From: Mnemiopsis leidyi
Taxonomy: Eukaryota > Ctenophora > Tentaculata > Lobata > Bolinopsidae
NCBI GenBank assembly: GCA_000226015.1
Contig: JH154128.1
Span: forward strand, 145,123 to 189,619
Reading direction: 5' to 3'
Length of the DNA: 44,497 bases
Shown: in pieces, positions 13,501 through 35,988 of the stretch
Layout of the letters: each line of letters starts with the position of its first letter
How positions within the stretch are numbered: the stretch's first letter is position 1
Program-made: the position numbers and the translations under genes
Notes under the pieces: generated by a model
What the model was told of the DNA's origin: nothing
What the model saw: only the letters and a program-made list of their open reading frames with translations
Databases searched by the model: none

Positions 13501-14522
13501 CTAAAAAATCTGCCGACGACTGGCGATTTGCTATTTTCTTGGATAAACCTGTAAAATGGACTCATTTTTGGAACTGCAAGCTGATCAGTGTCAACAAGTT
13601 TAATACAGTAAGTCACTTTCAGAAAGTTAGATTTCACGCAAAAAGATTGGATAGATGGGAATATCAATTTGCGGGCGGTTGTCACGATCAAGAAGGAGGC
13701 CAGTGACTGGCGATACACCATGTTCTTTACCAAACCGGTTGACATCAGGTCACACTGGGGCTGCAAAGTCATCACTGTCAATGAGTTTCAAACCGTAAGT
13801 TTTTGAGTCAACACATCACAGTCAAATACTGACAGAAGACAAGTAGGAAAAGAATATGAGTTCTAATAGATGAACTCAACAGCGCTGGCAAGCTTATATT
13901 TATAAGTCAAACAATCTTTTTTTACGAATCGGTTGAAGACTTTAAAAATTAAAAGTATAAGTACTCATTGCATATTATCAAATTCAATTGCACATTATAA
14001 ATGCTGTGAGACATTTTAATCGAGGATACGGAAAGGTATTGTATATATCCACAATTTTTCACAATCATTGAAATCAAAATGTATCATGCAGTTTCCAAAT
14101 GATCACAAACCGAATGAAATTCCCATCCAGATCTGGACATTCGGACCCATGCCTTGGACCAAGAAAGTAAAACCTGGACAGAAGATCAATCTCGGGTTTA
14201 ACGGCAAGTTTGAGCCTGATGGTGAAGCCCCGCAAACTGTCACCAAATCTTTTGTCGGTAAGCAATAAGTATAACTAAAGTTAAAGTTCAGAAACCAACA
14301 TCTTTCAATGAATGAAGTTCTATGTATTCCTCTTAGAAATTGTACTTATACCGTATACTTAAACGGTTGTAAAAATAACGGTGAAAAATAATCAAATTTC
14401 CCTCTTATTAAGTTGTTCTGCAATTAGTGCAACTAAAATCACACTGTAAATGTACTGCGAACTGAGAAGATCCTTAAACGATTTCTCTTTCAGAGTATAC
14501 AAGCCTGACGAATAAGCTGTAG
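10559..14522 (+). CDS. Secreted LPMO-like protein with CBM2-like module and alternative exon 8 (about 440 aa)
   Basis: Exons: 10559-10664, 11103-11231, 11532-11691, 11897-12011, 12221-12376, 12490-12639, 12769-12905, then either 8A (13433-13607) or 8B (13623-13794), 14092-14257, 14494-14522. The total is 1323 nt with 8A (440 aa) or 1320 nt with 8B (439 aa). A signal peptide (MKCLLLLWLITAVTA) ends exactly before His16, so the mature protein should start with His, as the copper 'histidine brace' of LPMOs requires. A second His (His66, in TSNNHAGGWVRLAL) and a late Tyr pair (YYSC, residues 163-166) are candidates for the other copper-site positions. Cys are plentiful (YGDCVHPC, GCEY). Exons 5-6 are a Cys-rich linker. 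Exon 7 carries a CEDGIKNNGE...VDCGGP motif seen in many secreted multidomain proteins. The C-terminus (DWR, KPV, W-x-C, PGQKINLGFNG) resembles family 2 carbohydrate-binding modules. Oxidative polysaccharide cleavage is inferred, not shown. Confidence 0.75.
13433..13607 (+). other. Alternative exon 8A of the LPMO-like gene
   Basis: 175 nt between the acceptor TTTCTGACAG and the donor ACA|GTAAGT. It enters with one base completing the Ser codon left by exon 7 and exits on a codon boundary. It encodes the N-terminal half of the CBM2-like module, with ADDWRFAIFLDKPV and WNCKLISVNKFNT. It is homologous to 8B (about 22 of 57 aligned residues identical by hand count). Confidence 0.75.
13623..13794 (+). 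other. Alternative exon 8B of the LPMO-like gene
   Basis: 172 nt starting after CACTTTCAG and ending ACC|GTAAGT. The phases are the same as for 8A: one entering base, exit on a codon boundary. It encodes EASDWRYTMFFTKPV and WGCKVITVNEFQT, matching 8A position for position. Only 15 bases (GTAAGTCACTTTCAG) separate it from 8A, and an 8A-8B join would be out of frame, so only one of the two can be included. Confidence 0.75.
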
Positions 14523-15357
14523 CTATGTCGATGAATATGCTGAGATTGGATCACCTAGATACGTGCATGTGTCATTATATCATGTCTCAACACAAAATAC
14601 TGCCTTTTTATTTGTTCCGACCTTTAAGTTTAACCGTAATAACTTTACAAGTATTGCACGATAGTGTGCTGCAATTTGTTTGATGAATAGGGCTGTCGTA
14701 GATCTTACAGCTGAAATGCCAAGCGAAATGTCAAATTGTCGTAGCGGGGTGATGTTATCACAAGTAATGATTAAAATAGTCGTTTTCAGTTTCGTGCACC
14801 ATTTAGAAATGTTTAACTGTTACAAAGGGCTTCATTTTCTATGACGATAACTATCAAAACCATTCAAAGAATGATTTATTGGGAAAGTGGTACATTGGAT
14901 GATAAAATTGAATGTAGATTTTAACGGAAGCTTATTATATCTATTAATATCTATACCCAGAGTTTAAGGACGACAAACATAAAATCGTCCTGATGTAGAG
15001 CATAGGATATTGTACCTTGTGATTTAGAGTTACAGTATTAGGATTATTGGTGCATATATAATATATGACTTATGAATCATAGGCTAGTTGACAGAAAATT
15101 ACATTTCTGCCTGATGATGCGGAAATGATTGAACAGAATCTGTCCATGCCTCGTAGAACCATTGTTCTAATTCAGTGAATCAGAGCAATCTTATGACAGC
15201 AGATATTACTGCTCAATTATTATGCGTTAATTTCACGTAGCACAACTGGTTTAGTTTGACTTCTGCATAATCCTCAGAGTTTTCTATTCCCATATTTATG
15301 TAAAATGCTGCGGCTTATTTCACGTGTTTGCCTTAAATTGTAAGTGCTGATTACGTT
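14523..15357. other. Intergenic region, nothing recognised
   Basis: AT-rich sequence downstream of the LPMO-like stop codon. It presumably includes that gene's 3' UTR and the promoter of the signal-peptide exon at 15358. I see no exon or repeat that I can support. Confidence 0.45.
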
Positions 15358-15445
15358 ATGGGTTGGACAAAGTCTGCAGTCACTGTCAATGGATTGGGTC
15401 TTCATTTCTTGCTGCTATTTTGTACTACCGCTGCTGTTGAAAAAG
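15358..15445 (+). CDS. Signal-peptide exon, possible first exon of the contactin-like gene
   Basis: ATG opens 29 codons with a clear secretion signal (core LHFLLLFCTTAAV), followed by a strong donor (AAAG|GTAAGT) leaving one base of a split codon. The next coding exons on this strand are those of the CTLD/Ig/FN3 gene starting at 23784. That gene's first recognisable exon begins with two bases of a split codon and has no closer signal-peptide exon of matching phase that I could find. Joining them gives an open frame entering directly into the lectin domain. The implied 8.3-kb intron would contain the actin and GPCR genes on the opposite strand. An undetected exon of another gene is the alternative. 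Confidence 0.5.
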
Positions 15446-15640
15446 GTAAGTTCTATATTATCGAAAGAAAACAAGAATTCATAATGTTGATCAATGGTCA
15501 ATTTTTTAAAGTATTATCTACAGTCATGTTCCTCAATAATGTCTCCTAATTACTAAGATATCGAATCAACCAACATAATAAATACTGAACGAACACAATG
15601 CCATCAAAACTTAAGCCTGCATTAGTGCAGTTAAAGAGGG

Positions 15641-17169
<1,529 letters not shown>

Positions 17170-17920
17170 GAGGCGAATTCTCTAATTCTTGCAGTCAAAA
17201 CGGTTTAAAGGTTTAACTTCCTTCAATTGAAACACTCGGGCAGTGAGCAGAGCAACATGGACACGTCTTTAAGCAGGGACAAGTTAATGTCACGTGTTGT
17301 TGCCATACGCTAGCGATTCTCGGGAAAATCTTTGAGATGACCATATTTGGTAAAAACAAGGCCATCCAGGATGTGAGATGTGAGGGAAGCTGTAAAGGTA
17401 AACAACAACAACTAATTGAGAACTACATTTACATGTGTACTGCGTTCCCTGTCGGAAAGAGGTGCCCCTGGAGAATAAACATAAAATTCTCGGACAAATA
17501 TTTGTTCTTAGGGGTGACCGTTATGAGGTAATGCAAAATATCCTTTATTTCCGTAATGACAAATTAAGAGAGGTATCTGCAATGAGGAAGTTTTATCGAA
17601 AATTAAACTAAAAGCTTTTAGATAATTTTAACAAGTCAAAAATCTACCAGTAGATACAACAAAAAGAAAAACAATACCTTAGGTATTAGGCTTAAAGCCA
17701 AACTTGGATTCAAAAATAGTATGATTGTAAAGAAAGAGGAACTAAATAAGAACTTAAACAAATGAATTTGTCCGAAATTATTTATCGAAATTGTCCAAGA
17801 GAGGCATTACGATTGTAAATAAATCAACGATAACGAAAAGCACTCTGTTTTGATATATGTTTATCAGTTTATGATTAAATAGCTGCCACGTAATCCCGGT
17901 CCTTATTCATTATTGTCCCA
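17170..17920. other. Actin 5' flank and GPCR 3' flank
   Basis: It holds the actin promoter (CArG box at 17341-17350) and, further right, the 3' flank of the minus-strand GPCR gene. A 64-codon plus-strand ORF at 17337-17531 overlaps the CArG box and has no domain support. I see no other gene. Confidence 0.5.
17341..17350 (-). promoter_or_regulatory. CArG box (SRF site) upstream of actin
   Basis: CCATATTTGG fits the serum-response-factor consensus CC(A/T)6GG exactly and lies about 172 bp upstream of the actin ATG. Actin genes in many animals are controlled through such sites by SRF/MRTF, so position and sequence agree. An E-box (CACGTG, about 17292-17297) lies between it and the start codon. 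Confidence 0.6.
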
Positions 17921-20900
17921 TCAAGAAGGTCTATCAGTATCATTTGCATCGACAAATGACGCTGCTGAACGGCTAGAATCCTTCCGCTTAACCCACTGAC
18001 AAGCTTTACGGAGTTTTCCCGCCAGCAGCTTGCATAACTTCACCACAAAGTTGAGGATGGTGTTTTCGTAGAGTAGAGGGTTAATCACCGAGTTGATGGG
18101 GAGAATGACGATGGTGAAGAGTGGGTAGAGGTTGGTGGCGTCGTATACTCCCCCAAAGTGCAACCAACCCGCCACAGTGAACGGAAGTAGACAGAGGAAG
18201 TTCGTCACCACGATCGCCGTGATCTTGCTCTGGAGAATCCTGTTCCGCTTCTTGGTGGCGTTGTCGTCATTTGTTGCGCTGGCAACGTTCTTGGCGGACT
18301 CCGATGTTCGGGAGTAAATCAGGATGTAACAGATGGCAATCACCAATCCACAAGTTAGATTAACTACAGAGGCACCAAGACTGAACCATTTCTGGGGGTC
18401 TTCCATAGTTACGAGGTACTTGAACACACACACACCGTCATTGCCATAGAAGTGGATCGTTTCACCAGTAATGCCTGTAAAACAGTTCATGTCTAATGAG
18501 CATTATTGACTCCTGCTAAAGTTCATTTGTTCTGGACGGCTAACAATAAAACTGACAGTTACTTATACTAGGTAACTACTGAACTTAAGGTAGTGTTTCA
18601 CAGCAAGTTACAAGGTTACAATTAAGAAATGAACACAATGAATGAAATCTCACTAACCGCCGTAGTCCTTGGAAAACATCTCTCTCACTAACATTCTAAT
18701 GTTTTTCCAAGAGAGCTGCCTGAAGGCGAGACGACCATAATGCGCTTTCAATATGTTGAAGTGTGTCAGCTTGTTCACAGAGGCAGTAAAGATAGGGTTG
18801 TCATGGTAGTACAGACCATTCACGAAGAAATCCTCGAAGGACGGTACCAAAGGGATGACAGCACACGGCAAGGCTAATGCAATCACCACTGACACCATAG
18901 CGATTATCTTAATACGCTCAAATCGACCATCGCTAAGCTTCTTCTGGACCATCTTCCCGATGGTGAAGACCCTTAGAATACTTAAAGCAGACATTGAAAA
19001 CAAGGAGAGTTGGATGGCAATATTATTAACGACTCCAAGTGCAGCACAGCTCTTGCTGGATAACCACAGGTACCTGTTTCTACAGTAGCTGTCCTCGTAG
19101 AAGAGATCGGCGTACGCTAGGACGAGCAAGTAAATCCCAACCACCGTATCACTGAGTCCTATGGTCGTGATAAGGGCATGGTTCATCGCTGCATTGCTAT
19201 ATTCTGCCTGCCAGAAATTCTTGATTGAGGTGACCAAGAGAACTCCATTAAAGGTAACCCCAGATGCACCAAAGGACCAAGCGGACATTCTGAGAGCATG
19301 GCTTGAGATTAGGCGTTTGTTTTTTGTACAATCGTCGTTGCACTCGTCTTCAAAACCACGACAGTCTTCGAAACCATCACATTTAGAAGATATAGGGATA
19401 AATTCCCCATATTCAGGACAAAAGTAATGGTTTTTGCACTCCACTTCGTCACTGCCGTCTCCACAATCGTTCACCAGATTACAAACATCACTGTAGGCGA
19501 CACAACGTTTGTTGGCACATGGGAAAACTTTGTCCTCGTATCTGCCACCTGCTGTTTGGACGACTATCGACAACTGGGAGTCCTGGGTCAACGTTAATGC
19601 CTTCGGGAAATTCACACAGGTGTCCCTCTTAACCGGTTTTAACACACATTCGGTGTTGAGACACAGACCAGTGCAACTCAGATAGACCAGGGCTTCGCCA
19701 AATGTGTGAGAGCAGTCTACTGACTTCTTTGGAAGATCAAGATAAGTTCTTGCCACTCCGACAGGCCTTTTAAGAAAATCTCCAAATGGCAACTTGGTGT
19801 GGCACCAACCCATATCCCTCTGCAGGTTCTCTAGACCACGGATGCAGAAAAGAAGAAACTTGTAATATGATGTATATTCGAGTGGAGTGTTCCATGTTTT
19901 GACCTGGTTCCTTGACTCCATACATATTTCTATCTCTCTGCCACATGTGTTTATCCTGTCACACATATCAAAAAATTGGATAAAGCTTACGCCTCCCAGT
20001 TCCAAATCACCACAAAGATAAACATCCTCACAAACAGTCCCTCTGTCGACGTATCTCGCCAAATGCGGCTCAAGACCGCATTTATCCCATGATTCTAGAT
20101 CTTCATCTCTACCGTCAACGCAATCAACTGTACCATCGCCCACCCAATCAGCAGGAATCTGCTGTTCTTCTATGCCGTTAAATGGGTACCTCCTGACACA
20201 GGTGTTACTGTGGAGTTTTCGACAGACAGTCATCTTCTCGTCTCCCCCATCCGCACAGTCTTCACGCTCATTGCATAGGAGGGCTTTGTGCACCGTGCAA
20301 TCTCCCTCTGCTTTCAAGCAGGTATCGTCATAGCCGTCATCACACAACCTGTACCCCCCACACACTGCCAAATAAGACAGCTTTGCCTCGGTACCGTTCA
20401 CAAGGCAGGACAAACCGACTCTACTTTCATCGACACAATTCATTTGGTCTCTCCCGTCCGTGCATATTGGATCTGAGTTTTGCAGGGTAGTCGGAACTGC
20501 ACAAATCTGATTTGGAAAGAGATTTCTAGTTTCTTCTCCGTTCATACACTGCCCAATGGTCCGTCTCTGACCACAATATCTCTCGTCCAGGGGGGGTAAT
20601 GGATCATTTGGATCCATGTAACAATCTTCGATGCCATCACAGAAACTATTTGCACCAATGTACTCCTTCACGACTGCTGACCCTCTCTTGTTTCTCACGT
20701 CACACTCCAGCCCATAGGATACACCATTGCAAAACATCTCGTCATCACAGAGGACACAGTCACATTTCACATCGCATTTATCTGACATGGGGATATTTTT
20801 TCTGGTTACCACTCCATCCCTCCCTCCCATTCTGAGTTCGAAACAGGAGTACATGTCGCCCATCACATTGATGGGCCCCGCAACCTCATCTTCGCCCGAC

Positions 20901-22123
20901 AGGGGGTCTTCCTGGTTTTCACAATTGGTCTCGTCTAGTATCGTGTTTTTACAATCAAAGTTTCCATTGCAGTCGATATATTGCATTACCATGGAGCCAA
21001 ACTGCGGCATTTCATTATCATTTTTGACAGATCCCTCACAGACATATGTTCCACAGAACAGGTCTTGGCCCCGTAGGGTAACAAATCCGTGGCACCCTTC
21101 AATCCCACATACTTGATAATTGCCAGGGTCGTTTTCGCAGAGTCTATCCACAGCTATGTGTTCGCACACGTCTTTTGTTTCAGAGTGAACCACGGCATAG
21201 TACTCATCCGAGAGCATGCATTTGTACCAGCTAACGTGGTCAAAGATGCATATTATTTTCCAGTATGCGATGGTGTCAGTGCCAACATTCGTTGTTCGGC
21301 AGTTGGTGTACTCACGGACCTCCGGTTTATACAATTTGATGGCCGACTTCTTAGAGATAAGTTGCGGGGAAACGAATTTTATCCAAACTACGTTTTGGCC
21401 CTTCCACACATTTTCACATTCGAACTCTTGGCTGCTAAGGTTTGCCTGAAGGACTACTTGAACCCCCGAATATTCATATCCATTGTACTCCAAGAGTAGC
21501 GTAAAAACTTTTGCTCCGTCTATGTCCTTCATATAGGCATTCCATAGGTTACTTTTTCCTGCTAGAAATTGAAAATTCAATTTGTTAGTGTTTTCTTCAA
21601 CAAAAACACTTTGATTTGCAGGCATTTCTTGCGCTAAGTTAAAGCACCGGCTTGTCGTTAACTTTACTCTTGGGTGAGGGTGCACAAAATCTATGATCAA
21701 ATCTGAGAGCTTTTTGCCGTTTATTCCAATCTTTTTAGCGCCGACAAATTGATTTGTCCAGAATTGAATGTGAGCCTGAGCGCCAGATCCATATTTGGTA
21801 TTAGTTTTAAATTTCAGTTCGTTGTTTTCAAAATCAAATGGTATCAAGATGTCATGGGGAGCGACCTCATAATCTGAAAAAGAAAAAACTTGAAAAACCT
21901 ATATTAAACAAGATAATTGAAAAATCAAATAAGCAATTGTTGAGGGATTATATCCGTCTACCGTTCAAACGAAACGTTCAGCTTTAAGCTGCGAGAGTCG
22001 GGAATAACCGCGACAAGCAAATTGTTCGAAATATTCTATCATTATAGACATACTTGGCGACAGCAGGGCTTCGTAACCTGTCACACTTGCAACCACAACC
22101 AGGGAAAAAAGAGACCAGGACAT
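17921..22123 (-). CDS. LDLa-rich relaxin-receptor/GRL101-like GPCR (3 exons, about 1279 aa)
   Basis: Exons in transcript order: 22123-22054, 21873-18658, 18474-17921. The total is 3840 nt including TGA. The first exon gives a signal peptide (MSWSLFSLVVVASVTG). The ectodomain runs to about residue 880. Its first ~270 residues are not a domain I recognise. They are followed by about eight Cys-rich modules related to LDL-receptor class A repeats, mostly diverged; the clearest has CNLVNDCGDGSDEVEC, where the acidic residues bind calcium in the family. Seven membrane segments follow. TM2 has LSDTVVGIYLLVLAYAD, close to relaxin receptors. TM5-7 and the cytoplasmic tail are in the last exon, with NPLLY as the NPxxY motif of TM7. 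TM3 ends SILRVF in place of the rhodopsin-family DRY. No leucine-rich repeats are seen, unlike RXFP1/2 and GRL101. The ligand is unknown. Confidence 0.85.
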
Positions 22124-23783
22124 GACACGCCTCACAGGTCCGCTTATCTATCGTGAAGTAATGAACTAATGATTCTCAGAGGTCCCCAACTAGCATTGGG
22201 TAAGACTGGGAAATAGATCTCGCTTTTTAAAGTGTCCGCTTGTGATCACATGACAAACCTAGCTGAAGCTGGTCATATCGTTATATCGTATTCCTCACGT
22301 ATTTCGAGACCAAAATTAGAGACAGTTTCGCAAATAATAAATGGAGCGTTTCATTATTTGAAGGGATACATGACAATGCAACATATGATTAAGCCAAATA
22401 AGAGAAGCGATCGTCAATCAGTTATCGGTCTGCTATCTTTAATGGCTTCCAATGCAAATAATGAAACAAGATTGTCTCGTAAGACAAAAGAACCTTGTGG
22501 CAACCTTCAACAATCCTTTCCATTATCAATTGCCATAACCTAGGTAACAAAGGCAGCGGTTGAAGAGAATAAAGTTCTTGATCTTGACTTATAAATAGCA
22601 AAACTTATTAGATGGCATTGGCAGAAAAGGCCGATACCCTCTGACACGCATTGTTAAGAAATATCAAGATTAAAGGCATTTTTGAGAAAACAATCAGGTA
22701 GAAAGTATTTTGCCTACTTCCTAAAATTTCCTTTTGCTCCTTATTACCTTACTCGGGATTACTATTATTATGGCCGGGATAAAGTGGCGGGTTTTGGAGG
22801 ATTTCGCCATATTTTCCCCGTTTTTTTTTTCAACAGCCATAGTAAACACCGCCCACACAGCTCTTGGGGTTCCCAAGGGGTATGGGTCCTCATATTATAA
22901 CCGTTGTCTCATATTTACGGGAGAAGACTATTGGAGCAAACAGAAAAGTTTATCTGATTCATTTTTCTCATTCTGTATAAGATTTTCAATTTCAGTTGTT
23001 TTTTATTTTTCACCTCTTGGATATCAGCCACTTTTTATGAAATAGTTGATAGGGTTCAAAGTAAAAAGTCTAGAAAATATTGATTAAACGCCGTGGTTAT
23101 AGCACTTTGAACAACTTAGTGAGTAAAAAAAAATCCAACAATAATACTCTATAAGAGGCCGTGTTCAGAATTAGGTAAAATCCAACAATCAAGTCGTGCT
23201 TGAAATCATGAAAATTGGATGAAACAGATGATGTCAATGTGGTTATAATATATTAAAACATGGGCTATTAGTATTACAAAACAATGATCACATCACACCT
23301 TAGTTTCTGTTGGGAATTTTTGTATTTTCTGCAATTTTAAAATTGGAAGGTTTGGCACTGGTAAAATTCCGACCAGGATAATGTGGCGGGTTCTGGGCTT
23401 AATTTCGCCATAACTTCCGGCTTTTTTTCCCGGTCGTGAATAAACCGACTGTAATAATCCCGAGTAAGGTATATACGTCATTGTATGTCCATGTTTAGTT
23501 ATTTCAATTAACAGTATCCCTATATAATTTTGTCGCTAACAAAGAACAGTATATAGTGTTCTGATATAAAGGCTGTTTTAACATGAAAAAAATTGATCCA
23601 ATTTTTTGGTTATCCCTGTCTCATGTCTTCAGTAATTGTCACCTGTAAAGTGGAGAAGACCTATAAAACTTCAATTGACGCCTCAATTCAGTTAAAGCCT
23701 GGTGTACCCTGTCCAAAATATAGAATATTATTTAACTCAGACACCCAAATCAAAATTATTCACTCCCACTACACTAAAATCAG
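22124..23783. other. Intergenic or intronic region with a TIR element
   Basis: It separates the GPCR start from the first lectin exon. The main content is the inverted-repeat element at 22745-23471. A 103-codon plus-strand ORF at 22232-22543 has no domain, signal peptide or splice support. No signal-peptide exon of the phase needed by the 23784 exon was found here. Confidence 0.45.
22745..23471. mobile_element. Candidate MITE-like element with 17-bp terminal inverted repeats
   Basis: TACCTTACTCGGGATTA at 22745-22761 recurs exactly in inverse orientation at 23455-23471, enclosing 727 bp. Inside the left end is GTGGCGGGTTTTGG...ATTTCGCCATA (22784-22811), and near the right end is GTGGCGGGTTCTGG...ATTTCGCCATA (23383-23412) in the same direction. 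So the two ends are complex repeats rather than one simple stem. TA dinucleotides at both outer ends would fit a Tc1/mariner-type target, but no transposase frame is visible. Confidence 0.5.
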
Positions 23784-34285
<10,502 letters not shown>

Positions 34286-35988
34286 GTTATTTGCCAGAAT
34301 TGTTCTTTGTTTTTTTAAAAACCTCGCGGTGGAGGCTGGTACAGTACCGAAATATTTATTTATTACAACGATTCATAACAATATTATATGATTTAATAAG
34401 TAAAAAGCACACACATTACTAAAGTATAGTATTAATAACAAGACGTATGAACGCATCTTGTGTTTCTAGTCCTCAAAAAGGGATATAAAAGTCTAGTCTT
34501 CTTTGCGAGTATTTGCCCGAAATGCTGAGACTAAACGCTTATCTAGATTCTAGCCGTATCATAAGTGATACGACATACGTCTAGACTCTATGGAGATTCT
34601 TTTTCTTAAATATCTAGATTTAGGATGTTACTATAATCTATATTTAGCAACAACAAAGACATCATCATTTTTAATTTTAACTCCTTAAATACATTGCAAC
34701 CAAGTTTTAATGAGCTATAACCAAACAGATATTTATTGACATTGGTTGGATGCGGAGTATTCTTAGCTATCACGTGGTGTTGTCTCTTGCTACGAGCCAA
34801 GTTAATCGTCATGCAAGAAGCCAAAGGACCAGATTACAAACGACAAGTAACCATCTCAACTTTAGCTAGTTGATATCAACTTCAGCTAGTTGATCTTAAC
34901 TGCAGCTAGTTGATCTTAACATCTGATAGTTGATATCAACTTCAGCTAGGTACTTTCAACTTCAGCTAGTTGATCTTAACAGCAGAAACTCAAGTCTTCT
35001 CTAGGGTTGTGGTGTATTAACAGCACAATGCTACACTCTACAGTAAACCGATTATAGGATTATGTTACAAGAATAAACCGAAAAGTATGAATCTTCTAAA
35101 TCGTTCATGGTGATTTCATTTTGATAAAGTTTTGCATAGACGTATGCTTTTGATCATAAATTTTATTGATTAAGTTCTTATGACACTGGATACAAGCTTG
35201 TTCAATTACATTTTTGATGGCCGTCACTTTAATTTCTTACAGCTTTATTAGCATGATGGGTTAATTAATGCACAGCCATAAGTTTTAATCAAGATAGGAA
35301 TGATAACGCTTTACTCAATTTCATGATAGATGGCTGTTTTCAAATCTAATAAGTATTTCGTAGTAAACCTCTACGATGTAATTTCTGTATTAACAAATTT
35401 CAATTGGACATTACTTCGTTAAGTTATCAATAAGTTTTGTAAATTGTCTTACAACATTACGCAAGATAAAGCCGTCAAAAATTTATATTTAAAGCGATGA
35501 TACCAGTTGCTTGCAATAATGACTCATCTCCCATATTAACGAAACCAGCTTCTTTTTACGACAGCATTTTGAAATTCGATTAGCAAATGCAATTAAGTTT
35601 CCCCGGAAAATAGTCAGTAATTTTTAGAATCTCGACTGCACTACAGTTTTAGAGATGGAGCTCTCTAATTTGTTGAGATTTTGATTGGTTTAACCATCAA
35701 GGTGACTTGAATGGCTGCTTGGAGGAGCCTACTCAGAATGGTTTATCAAAACTCTATTTGTAGCACTGACATGACCTGGTTTAACTTTTGCCTGGAGTTC
35801 CTTTTTTTCAAGTGCTTTGATTTATTATCACTCCTCTTCACTGTTGCCTATTTGGTATTTCTTTTTACAATTATTATATGCGGCACATTCAAAAATCAGA
35901 ACCAATTTTTCATTTATCAAGTCTTAAGCTATAGTGAGTTAGTGTCTTTAGTGCTCTGATTTCTGATGGTTTAAGTTAAAACTTAGTG
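34286..35988. other. Gap between contactin-like and tectonin-like genes
   Basis: This is where a last exon of the contactin-like gene (for example a GPI-anchor signal) would be expected, but I found none that fits the phase left at 34281. It contains the 20-bp minisatellite at 34861-34980. An 82-codon hydrophobic ORF at 35711-35959 is AT-rich and has no in-phase acceptor. Confidence 0.5.
34861..34980. repeat. 20-bp minisatellite, six units
   Basis: Six consecutive 20-bp units of the form TTCAGCTAGTTGATCTTAAC, with a few substitutions (TTGATATCAAC variants), run without spacer; a partial copy flanks each side. It lies between the contactin-like and tectonin-like genes. Confidence 0.9.

Noticed and set aside
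17337..17531. 64-codon plus-strand ORF considered as exon 2 of the 15358 gene
   Set aside because: It overlaps the actin CArG box, has no suitable in-phase acceptor, and matches no domain.
20599..21499. Plus-strand ORFs of up to 136 codons opposite the GPCR
   Set aside because: Antisense shadows of the large GPCR exon.
22232..22543. 103-codon plus-strand ORF
   Set aside because: No domain, signal peptide or splice support, and it sits in the 5' flank of the GPCR; chance is sufficient.
23583..23645. Possible alternative signal-peptide exon for the lectin gene (MKKIDPIFWLSLSHVFS)
   Set aside because: Its only nearby donor (CCT|GTAAAG) leaves two bases, but the next exon needs one; the hydrophobic core is also weak.
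35711..35959. 82-codon hydrophobic ORF considered as the membrane anchor of the contactin-like gene
   Set aside because: No acceptor puts it in phase with the donor at 34281 (AA|G TGA gives a stop), and AT-rich sequence easily yields hydrophobic frames.
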